NCBI RefSeq assembly: GCF_012030425.1 | Contig: NZ_JAAUVN010000001.1 | Location: forward strand, 1,550,001-1,614,000 | Direction: 5' to 3' | DNA length: 64,000 nucleotides | DNA from: Sphingobacterium sp. B16(2022) | Lineage (GTDB): Bacteria > Bacteroidota > Bacteroidia > Sphingobacteriales > Sphingobacteriaceae | Shown here: positions 54,480-62,032 of the stretch, piece after piece | How positions within the stretch are numbered: the stretch's first letter is position 1 | Layout of the letters: each line of letters begins with the position of its first letter | Translations under genes and position numbers: made by a program | The notes under the pieces: generated by a model | The model's database searches: none | What the model saw: only the letters and a program-made list of their open reading frames with translations | What the model was told of the DNA's origin: nothing

Positions 54480-57400
54480 TTAAAATGTTAAAGAAAGACC
54501 TACTGTGAGGGAGCGTGAAGCTGGATAAATTCCAGAATCTGTCCCTATCTGTACGTTACTACCTGATGTCACTTCAGGATCAAAACCTTTGTACTTACTC
54601 CAGGTAAGTAAATTTTGTCCAGATAGGTATACGTTCACATTGGATATTCGAGTAGCATTTAATACATGTTTAGGAATGGTATAGCCAAATTGAAAAGACT
54701 TTAATCTGACAAATGAACCATTCTCAACAAACTGATCTGAAAAAATTGGAGCAGGATCTAATTTCGCTCTAGGATAGCTTTGACTGGCATTTGTTTCAGT
54801 CCATCTGTCTAAAGCATCTGTTGATGCATTTTGTTGTCCCGTAAACATTTCCAAGTTTTGACGATTGATATTAAGTAACTCATTGCCAACTGTTCCTTGT
54901 ATTAAAAAAGTAAGATCAAAGCCGCGATAAGAAAGCGTATTGGTTAGTCCAAAAATAAAATCTGGTTGTGCATTTCCAATGATGCCACGGTCATTTGCTG
55001 TTGTAAATTTACCGTCACCGTCGATATCTTTGTAAAGACGATCCCCAGCTTTTGGTATGGCATTTCCAGTAAATAAACCTTTAGTTGATTCCTCTCCTTT
55101 TTGTAAAATTCCATCGATCTGTGTGCCATAAAAAGTTCCGAGAGGTTCACCAACTTTAATGATATAATTTCCAGAAATATAAGATTGTGCTCCTGTACCA
55201 ATGGTTAATACTTGATTTCGATTGAATGAAAAGTTCACATCTGTATTCCAGACAAATTTTCCATTTAGGTTCCTGGTTTTCAAGCCAAATTCAAATCCTT
55301 TGTTGGAAACTGAACCAAAATTCTGTAAAGAAGATGCATAACCTGATGTCCATGGAATTTCAACATTAAGTAATAAATCGGTGGTTTTTTTGTAGTAGTA
55401 GTCTAAGGTAAACTGTAGTTTGCTGTTAAATAGCGCAATATCAAATCCTCCATCATACTGATAGGTCGTTTCCCAACCTAAATTTTTATTTGGTATACGT
55501 TGCGAAGCAAAACCGGTTACTATTTTATTGCCAAATAAATAATTTAAGTTATATAATGTCGAAAGCGACTGATACTGACCGATCTCCTGGTTGCCCGTAG
55601 TTCCAAAACTAGCTCGGATTTTTAAATCATTGACCGCACTGAACGTTTCTTTAAAAAAGCTTTCGTTGCTAGCTCTCCATGAAAAAGCTAATGAAGGAAA
55701 ATTTCCCCATTTATTATCAGCTCCAAATCTAGAGCTACCGTCGCGCCTGATACTGGCTGATAAATAATATTTATTGGCATAATTATAATTTACACGAGCC
55801 AGATAAGAATGCAGTATCCAAGAATAAGCATCGGAATTTGGACGGACAAGGGTTGATCCACTTTGCAGACTGTTATACAAAAGATCATCCGTTACGAAAT
55901 TTTCAGCTCCCGCGTTGAAGGTCTCATTCTTCGCTTCCTGTTGCGTAAATCCAACTAAAGCATTTAAATGATGATCTTGAAAAGAAGTGGTATAGTTTAA
56001 CGTATTTTCATTCAGCCATGAATATGAATCTAGATTACCTAAATTTGCTTTTCCATTGTTACCTGCCCCCTCGTAGATGTAAGAAGGCAAATAAAATTTA
56101 TCGGTCCTATTGTTTAAATCTACACCTAATAGCACTTTCGCTTGAAGCCCTTCTATAATATCATATTGAGCAAATGAAGTTCCCAAAATGCGTAATGCGT
56201 TTGATGTATTGGTGGTTTCTTTTAATGTTGCAATAGGATTTGCAAAAATGTTTTCAAACGGATTTCTTAATGTGTAAGATCCATCGGCATCATATATGGT
56301 TGCGGTTGGAGGCATTATCAATAATGCATTGACAATTCCTGATGGTGCAATTTGAGATGTTGTTCTGTTAATTGAAAAATTAGCGCCAACATTTAAGCGC
56401 TTAAAAGGATTAGCATTGATATTGGAACGGAAACCTAAACGCTTAAAATCTGTATTTTTAATTACTCCATCTTGGTCAAAATAATTGGCTCCAATAAAAT
56501 ATTGCACCTGTTCAGCTCCACCTGATAAAGATAATTGATGATTCGTTATCTGTGCATTTTGGAAAGCTTCTTTTTGCCAATTTGTTCCTGAACCTAATTG
56601 ATCGATTTTGTCTTGTGTGAGGTACTGAAATTTTCCCAGATTCGGATAGGCATCATATAAGGCCTCATTGCGAAGAATAGCAAAATCTGGAGCTGTTAGG
56701 ACATCTATTTTTTTTAACACCTGCTGTTGTCCTATACTACCATCATAGCTCAGTTGTACACGACCTGCTTTACCTTTCTTAGTTGTCACCAATATTACGC
56801 CGTTAGCACCACGAGAACCGTAGATTGCTGTTGCAGCAGCATCTTTTAAAACTTCAATACTTTCGACATCACTTGGATTGATGCTCGACATGGGATTGAC
56901 AGGAGTTCCACTACCTACTCCAGTACTCTCTGTTTGATTATATATGGGAAAACCATCAATAACATATAAGGGTTCATTTCCCCCCTGAATAGATGCGCCT
57001 CCACGAATACGGATACTGACACCACCGCCCGGCTGCCCAGAAGTTTGCGTAACCTGCACCCCTGATATACCACCTTTCAAAGTCTGATCTAGCGATGATA
57101 CATTCTGTTTCAATAAAGACTCATTTAAGGAAGCAACTGATCCCGTCAAATCGCGGCGTTTCTGCGTACCATAGCCTACCACTACGACTTCATCAAGATC
57201 TTCCGTAGTAGGGCTTAATTCAATTACAGTAGGTGATGTATTGATAACAATCTTTTTCTTTTCATACCCGACAAAAGATACAATCAGCGTAAAAGGGAGT
57301 TTTTGACCTGTGACAAATTGAAACCGCCCATTTCCATCTGTTTTTACACTATGTGTTACTGCTTCCAATTGCACAGTGACACCTTCAATGGGTTCTTTAC

Positions 57401-57536
57401 TGGAAGCATCGATAACTGTACCAACTAAGGAGGCATTTATTATCGGTTTAGGTTCTATTTGAGCATACAGCGAATTCAGGCTGTGTATTAAGAACAAAAT
57501 AAGTATAGAATACCGAAGTACTCCTAATTTTTTCAT
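54480..57536 (-). CDS. SusC/RagA-type TonB-linked outer-membrane protein (sulfatase locus)
   Basis: 1018 residues. Signal peptide (ends LYAQ), CarboxypepD_reg domain (ASLVGTVIDASSKEPIEGVTVQLEAV), LDEVVVVGYGTQKRRDLTGSVASL, a plug with VRIRGGASIQGGNEPLYVIDGFPIYN and ESIEVLKDAAATAIYGSRGANGVILVTTKKG, and a barrel ending RSLTVGLSLTF. Unlike the first locus, no fecI/fecR pair precedes it. The roughly 290-nt leader holds an ORF, a repeated 16-bp element and structured elements instead. Confidence 0.95.
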   Translation of the reverse strand: MKKLGVLRYSILILFLIHSLNSLYAQIEPKPIINASLVGTVIDASSKEPIEGVTVQLEAVTHSVKTDGNGRFQFVTGQKLPFTLIVSFVGYEKKKIVINTSPTVIELSPTTEDLDEVVVVGYGTQKRRDLTGSVASLNESLLKQNVSSLDQTLKGGISGVQVTQTSGQPGGGVSIRIRGGASIQGGNEPLYVIDGFPIYNQTESTGVGSGTPVNPMSSINPSDVESIEVLKDAAATAIYGSRGANGVILVTTKKGKAGRVQLSYDGSIGQQQVLKKIDVLTAPDFAILRNEALYDAYPNLGKFQYLTQDKIDQLGSGTNWQKEAFQNAQITNHQLSLSGGAEQVQYFIGANYFDQDGVIKNTDFKRLGFRSNINANPFKRLNVGANFSINRTTSQIAPSGIVNALLIMPPTATIYDADGSYTLRNPFENIFANPIATLKETTNTSNALRILGTSFAQYDIIEGLQAKVLLGVDLNNRTDKFYLPSYIYEGAGNNGKANLGNLDSYSWLNENTLNYTTSFQDHHLNALVGFTQQEAKNETFNAGAENFVTDDLLYNSLQSGSTLVRPNSDAYSWILHSYLARVNYNYANKYYLSASIRRDGSSRFGADNKWGNFPSLAFSWRASNESFFKETFSAVNDLKIRASFGTTGNQEIGQYQSLSTLYNLNYLFGNKIVTGFASQRIPNKNLGWETTYQYDGGFDIALFNSKLQFTLDYYYKKTTDLLLNVEIPWTSGYASSLQNFGSVSNKGFEFGLKTRNLNGKFVWNTDVNFSFNRNQVLTIGTGAQSYISGNYIIKVGEPLGTFYGTQIDGILQKGEESTKGLFTGNAIPKAGDRLYKDIDGDGKFTTANDRGIIGNAQPDFIFGLTNTLSYRGFDLTFLIQGTVGNELLNINRQNLEMFTGQQNASTDALDRWTETNASQSYPRAKLDPAPIFSDQFVENGSFVRLKSFQFGYTIPKHVLNATRISNVNVYLSGQNLLTWSKYKGFDPEVTSGSNVQIGTDSGIYPASRSLTVGLSLTF

Positions 57537-57570
57537 AGTTTTACGGTGTTTAATAGTGAATACTTACAAG

Positions 57571-57586
57571 TGCCAACGCCAATTGA
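57571..57586. repeat. 16-bp element, copy 1, before susC
   Basis: TGCCAACGCCAATTGA on the plus strand (TCAATTGGCGTTGGCA in the mRNA sense). It ends 34 nt before the susC ATG. An identical copy is at 57802-57817. Confidence 0.85.
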
Positions 57587-57614
57587 AGACTTGTGGTTCA
57601 TTATATCCAAACTT

Positions 57615-57645
57615 GGGGGAGCGTTAAAGCTTCCCCTATTTTTTT
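57615..57645 (+). terminator. Plus-strand terminator inside the susC leader
   Basis: GGGGGAGC pairs with GCTTCCCC (one G-U) over GTTAAA, followed by TATTTTTTT. On the minus strand the stem has an A-C mismatch and no following T-run, so it points against susC. No plus-strand gene precedes it; it may end an antisense RNA. Confidence 0.7.
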
Positions 57646-57663
57646 AAAGAAGATTTTTTGAAA

Positions 57664-57762
57664 TTAGATGCACATTTGCATCCAGTAGGAAGGTAAATTA
57701 AAGGAAACATAATCAGTCACGGAGACTGCTCTTGCAGATGGGTTAGTAAGGTTGTTTTTCAT
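57664..57762 (-). CDS. 32-residue leader ORF in front of susC, ending in Met/Cys codons
   Basis: ATG at 57762, TAA at 57666-57664. The peptide starts MKNNLTNPSARA, has the middle VSVTDYVSFNLP and ends SYWMQMCI: ordered composition, no signal peptide. It lies between a strong -7 box and the susC gene on the same strand, so it would be the first ORF of the sulfatase message. The last codons (Met, Gln, Met, Cys, Ile) lie inside a hairpin GATGCA-AATG-TGCATC (57667-57682). I infer a regulatory leader peptide; a standalone small peptide is the alternative. Confidence 0.55.
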   Translation of the reverse strand: MKNNLTNPSARAVSVTDYVSFNLPSYWMQMCI

Positions 57763-57801
57763 AAACTTTGTTAAATAATGAATATTAATTTCGGTTTCGT
57801 T

Positions 57802-57817
57802 TGCCAACGCCAATTGA
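57802..57817. repeat. 16-bp element, copy 2, at the 5' end of the susC leader
   Basis: Exact copy of 57571-57586. It falls at about +8 to +23 of the predicted transcript and ends 39 nt before the leader-ORF ATG. Confidence 0.85.
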
Positions 57818-57829
57818 GTAACGATAAGG

Positions 57830-57872
57830 CAAATATAAAAATAAATTTAATAAAGTCTACTAACTAAGTAGA
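57830..57872 (-). promoter_or_regulatory. Promoter of the sulfatase locus with activator-like inverted repeat
   Basis: Minus strand -7 box TATATTTG (57837-57830) is perfect. Where the -33 TTTG should be there is instead an inverted repeat TCTACT-N5-AGTAGA (57856-57872), 18 bases away. This suggests an activator-dependent promoter. Predicted start of transcription is near 57825. Confidence 0.5.
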
Positions 57873-58002
57873 TTTAATGTAATTATTTTTAAAACCTGAA
57901 CTAAAGCACCATATAGCATCGTTTATTAATCATATTATCTGTCAAACAAATTTTTATATTGGCAACAATACCAATGCATTAACATCAAAAAAGGAAATGA
58001 AA

Positions 58003-58038
58003 AATCGGATAAAGCTAATCTGTAGCTATTATCCGATT
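58003..58038 (-). terminator. Terminator of the DUF1349 gene
   Basis: Ten-bp plus 5-bp stem (AATCGGATAA-AGCTA with complement, one bulged base), then T-run on the minus strand. It separates DUF1349 transcription from the sulfatase-locus promoter. The rest of 57873-58109 shows nothing gene-like. Confidence 0.88.
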
Positions 58039-58109
58039 CAGTTATTAAATTTTCACTAAAAATACAGGGGTACTTCTATTTTTTTTATTGGTGCATGAAC
58101 ATGTACCAT

Positions 58110-58760
58110 TTAGTTTGCATGATTTTTTAACCATTCTAAGCGTCTTTGATCAGCAAGATGTTTCACTTCGAAATGCTCAAATGTTGCATTAAAACCATTA
58201 CCATCAGGACATGCCGCCATTAAGCCCACCATAACAGGTGTATTATCTTGTAAATAGGCATTACGCATTAAAGTATAATTTTTATCATCAAAAGAGTAAA
58301 ATATCTCTACAGCATCCAACCTCCTTACAGCTTTTATCCATACGTATGGAATGGCTTTTTCTAGACTGATGATACTCCAATCACTGGTGCGGTGTGTCAC
58401 GACAGTACTTAAATTGTATTTTCCATCAACAAACTCGATTCCTGCTTTAATATAATTTTCTTTATCAATACGAAGCATCAATCCCATCTGATCAAATCTC
58501 GCTTTATAGTCAGCAGAAATTTTTACTTTTGTCTCAAACTCACCACCATAAGTTCCATAATAAAATGGAGCATCGTCAACAGTAAATCCATAATGCGATA
58601 TACGCCAATAATCACTCTGGGGTGTTACGAACATACTCAGCGTTTGGTCTTTTACCTCCCACTTTGCCGGTTCATTAAACCACTGCATTTTCGTTAGATT
58701 TTGTGCCATTGTCAACTGTTGGCAAAGGACAGTCATCATAAGTAGTATTAATTTCTTCAT
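58110..58760 (-). CDS. Exported DUF1349 (concanavalin-like) protein
   Basis: 216 residues from the ATG at 58760; the frame extends to a TTG at 58772 that would spoil the signal peptide (MKKLILLMMTVLCQQLTMAQ). The mature part is a single DUF1349 lectin/glucanase-like beta-sandwich: WFNEPAKWEVKDQTLSMFV, SDYWRISHYGFTVDDAPFYYG, GLMLRIDKENYIKAGIEFVDG, SDWSIISLEKA. The family is thought to bind carbohydrate, function unproven. Own promoter and terminator. Closeness to the sulfatase locus suggests, but does not prove, a shared substrate. Confidence 0.88.
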   Translation of the reverse strand: MKKLILLMMTVLCQQLTMAQNLTKMQWFNEPAKWEVKDQTLSMFVTPQSDYWRISHYGFTVDDAPFYYGTYGGEFETKVKISADYKARFDQMGLMLRIDKENYIKAGIEFVDGKYNLSTVVTHRTSDWSIISLEKAIPYVWIKAVRRLDAVEIFYSFDDKNYTLMRNAYLQDNTPVMVGLMAACPDGNGFNATFEHFEVKHLADQRRLEWLKNHAN

Positions 58761-58797
58761 CTCTGTATTCAAATAATCTTATAATTTTTTACTTTAG

Positions 58798-58829
58798 CAA
58801 AGGTATACGAGTGTTTAAAGATTATCAAT
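58798..58829 (-). promoter_or_regulatory. Promoter of the DUF1349 gene
   Basis: Minus strand ATTG (58829-58826), 20 bases, TACCTTTG (58805-58798). The -7 box is perfect; the -33 box is off by one base and lies within the palindrome at 58822-58837. Confidence 0.5.
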
Positions 58830-58837
58830 ACTGATAA
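58822..58837. promoter_or_regulatory. 16-bp palindrome between the DUF1349 and luxR-type genes
   Basis: TTATCA-ATAC-TGATAA lies 18 bases before the luxR-type ATG and over the -33 region of the DUF1349 promoter. Candidate operator for the neighbouring regulator. Confidence 0.45.
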
Positions 58838-58855
58838 ATAACCATTTTTTAAGAT

Positions 58856-59620
58856 ATGAATAACATTGCAGGAGTTCTTAACGAAAAGCTTTTAGAGCAA
58901 GTATTTGAGCAAGAGCCAAATCCTCACAAACTGCTTCAGCAATGTCAATATATTGCACAATTTTATGCTCATATTGAAAATGCGATAGCGGTTTTGAGTG
59001 ATCTTAAAAATGACAAAAGCTATATCTACAACGGGGGGCTTGCCCAAACACTAGGATTATCAGATCATGATTCAGAGATTGATTCCATATGGGAAGATGC
59101 AATTTTCAAGCTTATTCACCCTGATGATCTACTACGGAAGCATATCCTTGAATTGCAATATTTTCATTTTATAAAACATATACCTCTTACTGACCGTCAC
59201 AATTTTCATGTCATTAGTAAGATCAGGATGTACAATCAGGAAGGTCAGTATATATGGATATCCCATCGCATGTATTATGTTCAGAATTCACCTAATGGCA
59301 GTATTTGGTTAGCCCTATGTTTATACAATTTTGCTCATTTGTCCGATAACACAGAGTCTTACGAGGGCTTTATTGTGAACAGTGTTACAGGGCAAATTAT
59401 TCAACCTGAAAAACAGGAAAATAGCAATTTATTATCCAAGCGAGAGATAGAAATTCTTAGTTTAATAAAAATTGGCAGACGCAGTAAAGAAATTGCTGAT
59501 GACCTCTCCATCAGTATTAATACTGTCAATCGACACCGACAAAATATTCTTGAAAAACTTCGAGTTACGAATTCAATTGAAGCATGCCGGATCGCATCTT
59601 CTTTAAACTTGTTTAAATAG
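58856..59620 (+). CDS. LuxR-type transcription regulator
   Basis: 254 residues. The N-terminal region (about 1-180) has a PAS-like look (KNDKSYIYNGGLAQTLGLS, IWEDAIFKLIHPDDLLRKHI, MYNQEGQYIWISHRMYYVQN). The C-terminal GerE/LuxR helix-turn-helix is LSKREIEILSLIKIGRRSKEIADDLSISINTVNRHRQNILEKL (about 197-239). No phosphoacceptor receiver domain, so it is probably a ligand- or PAS-type sensor. Divergent from DUF1349 and close to the sulfatase locus, which lacks its own regulator; control of that locus is inference. Confidence 0.9.
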   Translation: MNNIAGVLNEKLLEQVFEQEPNPHKLLQQCQYIAQFYAHIENAIAVLSDLKNDKSYIYNGGLAQTLGLSDHDSEIDSIWEDAIFKLIHPDDLLRKHILELQYFHFIKHIPLTDRHNFHVISKIRMYNQEGQYIWISHRMYYVQNSPNGSIWLALCLYNFAHLSDNTESYEGFIVNSVTGQIIQPEKQENSNLLSKREIEILSLIKIGRRSKEIADDLSISINTVNRHRQNILEKLRVTNSIEACRIASSLNLFK

Positions 59621-59655
59621 TTGATATAGATCACCTATTTTCCCAATCGATATAA

Positions 59656-59697
59656 TTTAAAATCGGCGTCAAATTATTTCTTGACGCCGATTTTAAA
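59656..59697. terminator. Bidirectional terminator reaching into a small gene
   Basis: A perfect 17-bp stem (TTTAAAATCGGCGTCAA and complement) over an 8-base loop, 36 bases past the luxR-type stop. The right arm and loop cover the last codons of the minus-strand small membrane protein. Confidence 0.9.
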
Positions 59698-59820
59698 TAA
59701 GATTGCTATAATAATAAATCCTAATCCAGTTAATATGGGGGGTAATAGATTTCCTCTAATTCCAAAGTAAATCATCAATAAAGCGACTATAATGAGCAGT
59801 ATAAGTAGTATGGTCTTCAT
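59674..59820 (-). CDS. 48-residue membrane protein
   Basis: Starts M-K-T-I-L-L-I-L-L-I-I-V-A-L-L-M-I-Y-F-G (helix 1), then a short loop I-R-G-N-L-L-P-P, then helix 2 (ILTGLGFIIIAILFKIG) and the tail V-K-K. Two hydrophobic helices with a Pro/Asn turn and positive ends are a typical small-membrane-protein plan, and the codons are not low-complexity. No family recognised. Its stop falls in the loop of the terminator at 59656-59697. The rest of 59821-59954 is empty AT-rich sequence. Confidence 0.6.
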   Translation of the reverse strand: MKTILLILLIIVALLMIYFGIRGNLLPPILTGLGFIIIAILFKIGVKK

Positions 59821-59954
59821 ATTTATGTATTGAGCAGCACAGTGTATTATCATAAAGCTACTTAAAAAATAATTAGACAGATCCTTTACTTTTTAAACAT
59901 CCGTAATTTATACCATTATAAATAATATTCTTACCATTAGTACCAAAATCTCAA

Positions 59955-60899
59955 TTATTTACTGACCTCATTCAATAATGCTAAATCTTCCTGATCTAAA
60001 GTGATTTTAGGAGCATCAAATAGCGTTTTCAATTGATTATTACTCGTTGCGCTTACTATTGGTGCTGTAATTAATGGATTGGCCAGTAGCCACGCTAAGG
60101 CTATTGTTGCTGGTTGTGTATGATATTTCAATGCTATTTTATCAAGAGCTGACAGCACATTTAATCCCTCAGCATTTAAATATTTCCGCACTCCTTCACC
60201 ACGCGCACTCTTGTTAAGATCTGATTCATTTCTATATTTTCCTGTTAGAAATCCGGCGGCTAATGACCAGTATGAAAAAGTACTTAAATCATATTTTTCA
60301 ACTAAAGGTGCGTAATCCTTTTCAAAAGTAGTGCGTTCCATCAAATTATAATGTGGTTGAAGCGCTACATATTTCGGAAAATTGTTCTTCTCAGCAACAT
60401 CAAAAGATTCTATCAATCGCTTAGGGGATAGATTAGAAGCTGCAATATAACGAACTTTACCAGCCTTAATAATTTCGTCATACGCAGATAATGTTTCCTC
60501 AATTGGTGTTATTTGATCATCAAAATGCGTATAATACAGATCGATATGGTCTGTACCTAAACGCTGTAAAGATTCATCAACGGATTTCAAGATATGTTTT
60601 TTACTGATATCAACAGGATGTTCTTTTGTTTCAGATCCCACTTTTGTTGCAATGACAATATTTTCTCTGTTATTACGTAGCTTCATCCATTTTCCAATGA
60701 TAGTCTCAGACTGGCCTCCTACTCCATTCACCCACCAAGAATATGTATCTGCAGTATCCACAAAATTAAAACCTTCATCTACAAACGCGTCTAAAATATC
60801 AAATGATTCTTTTTCATCTAAAGTCCATCCAAAAACATTACCTCCAAAATTGATCGGAGCAATTTCTAAATCTGTATTTTTAATTGTTACTTTTTTCAT
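59955..60899 (-). CDS. Aldo/keto reductase
   Basis: NADP-dependent oxidoreductase of the AKR superfamily, 314 residues. Opens APINFGGNVFGWTLDEKESF; catalytic Asp/Tyr in FVDTADTYSWW, Lys in VIATKVGSE and His in HIDLYYTHFDD; cofactor loops around AASNLSPKRL, ALQPHYNLMER and APIVSATSNNQL. Resembles the YajO/general-stress-protein-69-like group. Carbonyl substrate unknown. Monocistronic. Confidence 0.93.
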   Translation of the reverse strand: MKKVTIKNTDLEIAPINFGGNVFGWTLDEKESFDILDAFVDEGFNFVDTADTYSWWVNGVGGQSETIIGKWMKLRNNRENIVIATKVGSETKEHPVDISKKHILKSVDESLQRLGTDHIDLYYTHFDDQITPIEETLSAYDEIIKAGKVRYIAASNLSPKRLIESFDVAEKNNFPKYVALQPHYNLMERTTFEKDYAPLVEKYDLSTFSYWSLAAGFLTGKYRNESDLNKSARGEGVRKYLNAEGLNVLSALDKIALKYHTQPATIALAWLLANPLITAPIVSATSNNQLKTLFDAPKITLDQEDLALLNEVSK

Positions 60900-61046
60900 G
60901 TTTATTCAAATAAATATTTCAGTAAAAATAACTTATTCACATTTTAATAAATTCATCAGTTTGTCAAGATGTTGACTCTTTAGTTCTAATAAAGTTATAA
61001 TATCTTAGAACAAAAAGAGTAATATTATAGAAATGTATGTCTAATA

Positions 61047-61072
61047 GAAAAAGCCATATCTAACGATATGGC
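61047..61072 (-). terminator. Terminator of the NTF2-like gene
   Basis: GCCATATC pairs with GATATGGC around TAAC, with TTTTT following on the minus strand. Confidence 0.87.
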
Positions 61073-61106
61073 CTGATATAAAACCTATATTTTTCAGTGA
61101 AATTTT

Positions 61107-61544
61107 CTATTTATATGAGGTGACGGAGTCCGTTATTTTCCAAGTCCCCTTATCATTGATTAAAGTTACAATGTCAATCTTGGTAAAGCTATCGAATTGC
61201 ATGATCACTTTGGCAATAGCGTAGTCTTTGGAGGTTTCTAAAATCTGTGCGGTAGTCTTACAGTTTAATCGCTCTCCTTTTTGCTTTTTAAAGAAGTTAA
61301 TAAGTTCTGATCGACTATTTGTTTTTGCATGTGTCCCTTGGACTTTCTGATTAAAATCGCTTGCAAACAACTGCTCTAATCCTATTGATTGTCCTTCGGT
61401 AATGATTTCTATATATTGACCAATTGCTAAGTTAGCTGTAGAAAGATTAATCATACTTTTTTCTGGTTTATCTGCCGCCATAGTAATGCTACCTAAAGTT
61501 ACTAATGCTACCGCTGCGAATGTTTTTACTAACGTTGTCATCAT
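61107..61544 (-). CDS. Exported NTF2-like (putative lumazine-binding) protein
   Basis: 145 residues with a signal peptide (MMTTLVKTFAAVALVTLGSITMA). The remainder is an NTF2/SnoaL-type cone: ANLAIGQYIEIITEGQSIGLEQLFASDFNQKV, SRSELINFFKKQKG, ILETSKDYAIAKVIMQFD, IDIVTLINDKGTWKITDSVTSY. It is the fold called putative lumazine-binding in databases, which implies no proven ligand. Either of two adjacent ATGs may start it. Confidence 0.85.
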   Translation of the reverse strand: MMTTLVKTFAAVALVTLGSITMAADKPEKSMINLSTANLAIGQYIEIITEGQSIGLEQLFASDFNQKVQGTHAKTNSRSELINFFKKQKGERLNCKTTAQILETSKDYAIAKVIMQFDSFTKIDIVTLINDKGTWKITDSVTSYK

Positions 61545-61840
61545 GTTTTATTTTTTAGTACTCGTTTGTTGTGCTTTAAATGAGTAGATTTTTGGATAAT
61601 TTTTCCCTTAATAATTTCCTTTAACTTTCTGATTCAAAATTAAGACAAACAACGTATATTGTTTATTACATTTAGATTAACAATATATTAAACTCGCTAA
61701 AAAACAGTATACTGAAGGTGAATAGACAATCCATCATTATTAAAGTAAATGACGTCGCGTGAATGCATGTTATAAATTACGGCCCTGTTAAATGTATATG
61801 AATAGATATTTTAAGCGGTTCGAGGGAAAAATAAATAGAT
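61545..61840. other. Intergenic stretch upstream of the NTF2-like gene
   Basis: AT-rich; a -7-like TAATTTTG (61642-61635, minus) could serve the NTF2-like gene. No ORF or RNA gene recognised here or in 61885-62032. Confidence 0.45.
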
Positions 61841-61884
61841 AAAAAAAGAGAGTAAGTTCATCTTTAAAATATCTTACTCTCTCT
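61841..61884 (-). terminator. Terminator downstream of msrAB
   Basis: A 10-bp stem AGAGAGTAAG/CTTACTCTCT with a 16-base loop, then seven T residues on the minus strand, about 150 bases past the msrAB stop. Confidence 0.8.
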
Positions 61885-62032
61885 GAGATTGTCTATAATA
61901 ATTTTAACACATCGCCTATTTAATGATAACACTTATATAAATAACTTTATCATGTACGGATTATCTTATGTATAAATTTCCATCCTGATAATTCGAAAAT
62001 GATTATAAAATAAAGAACTACCTAACAACATG

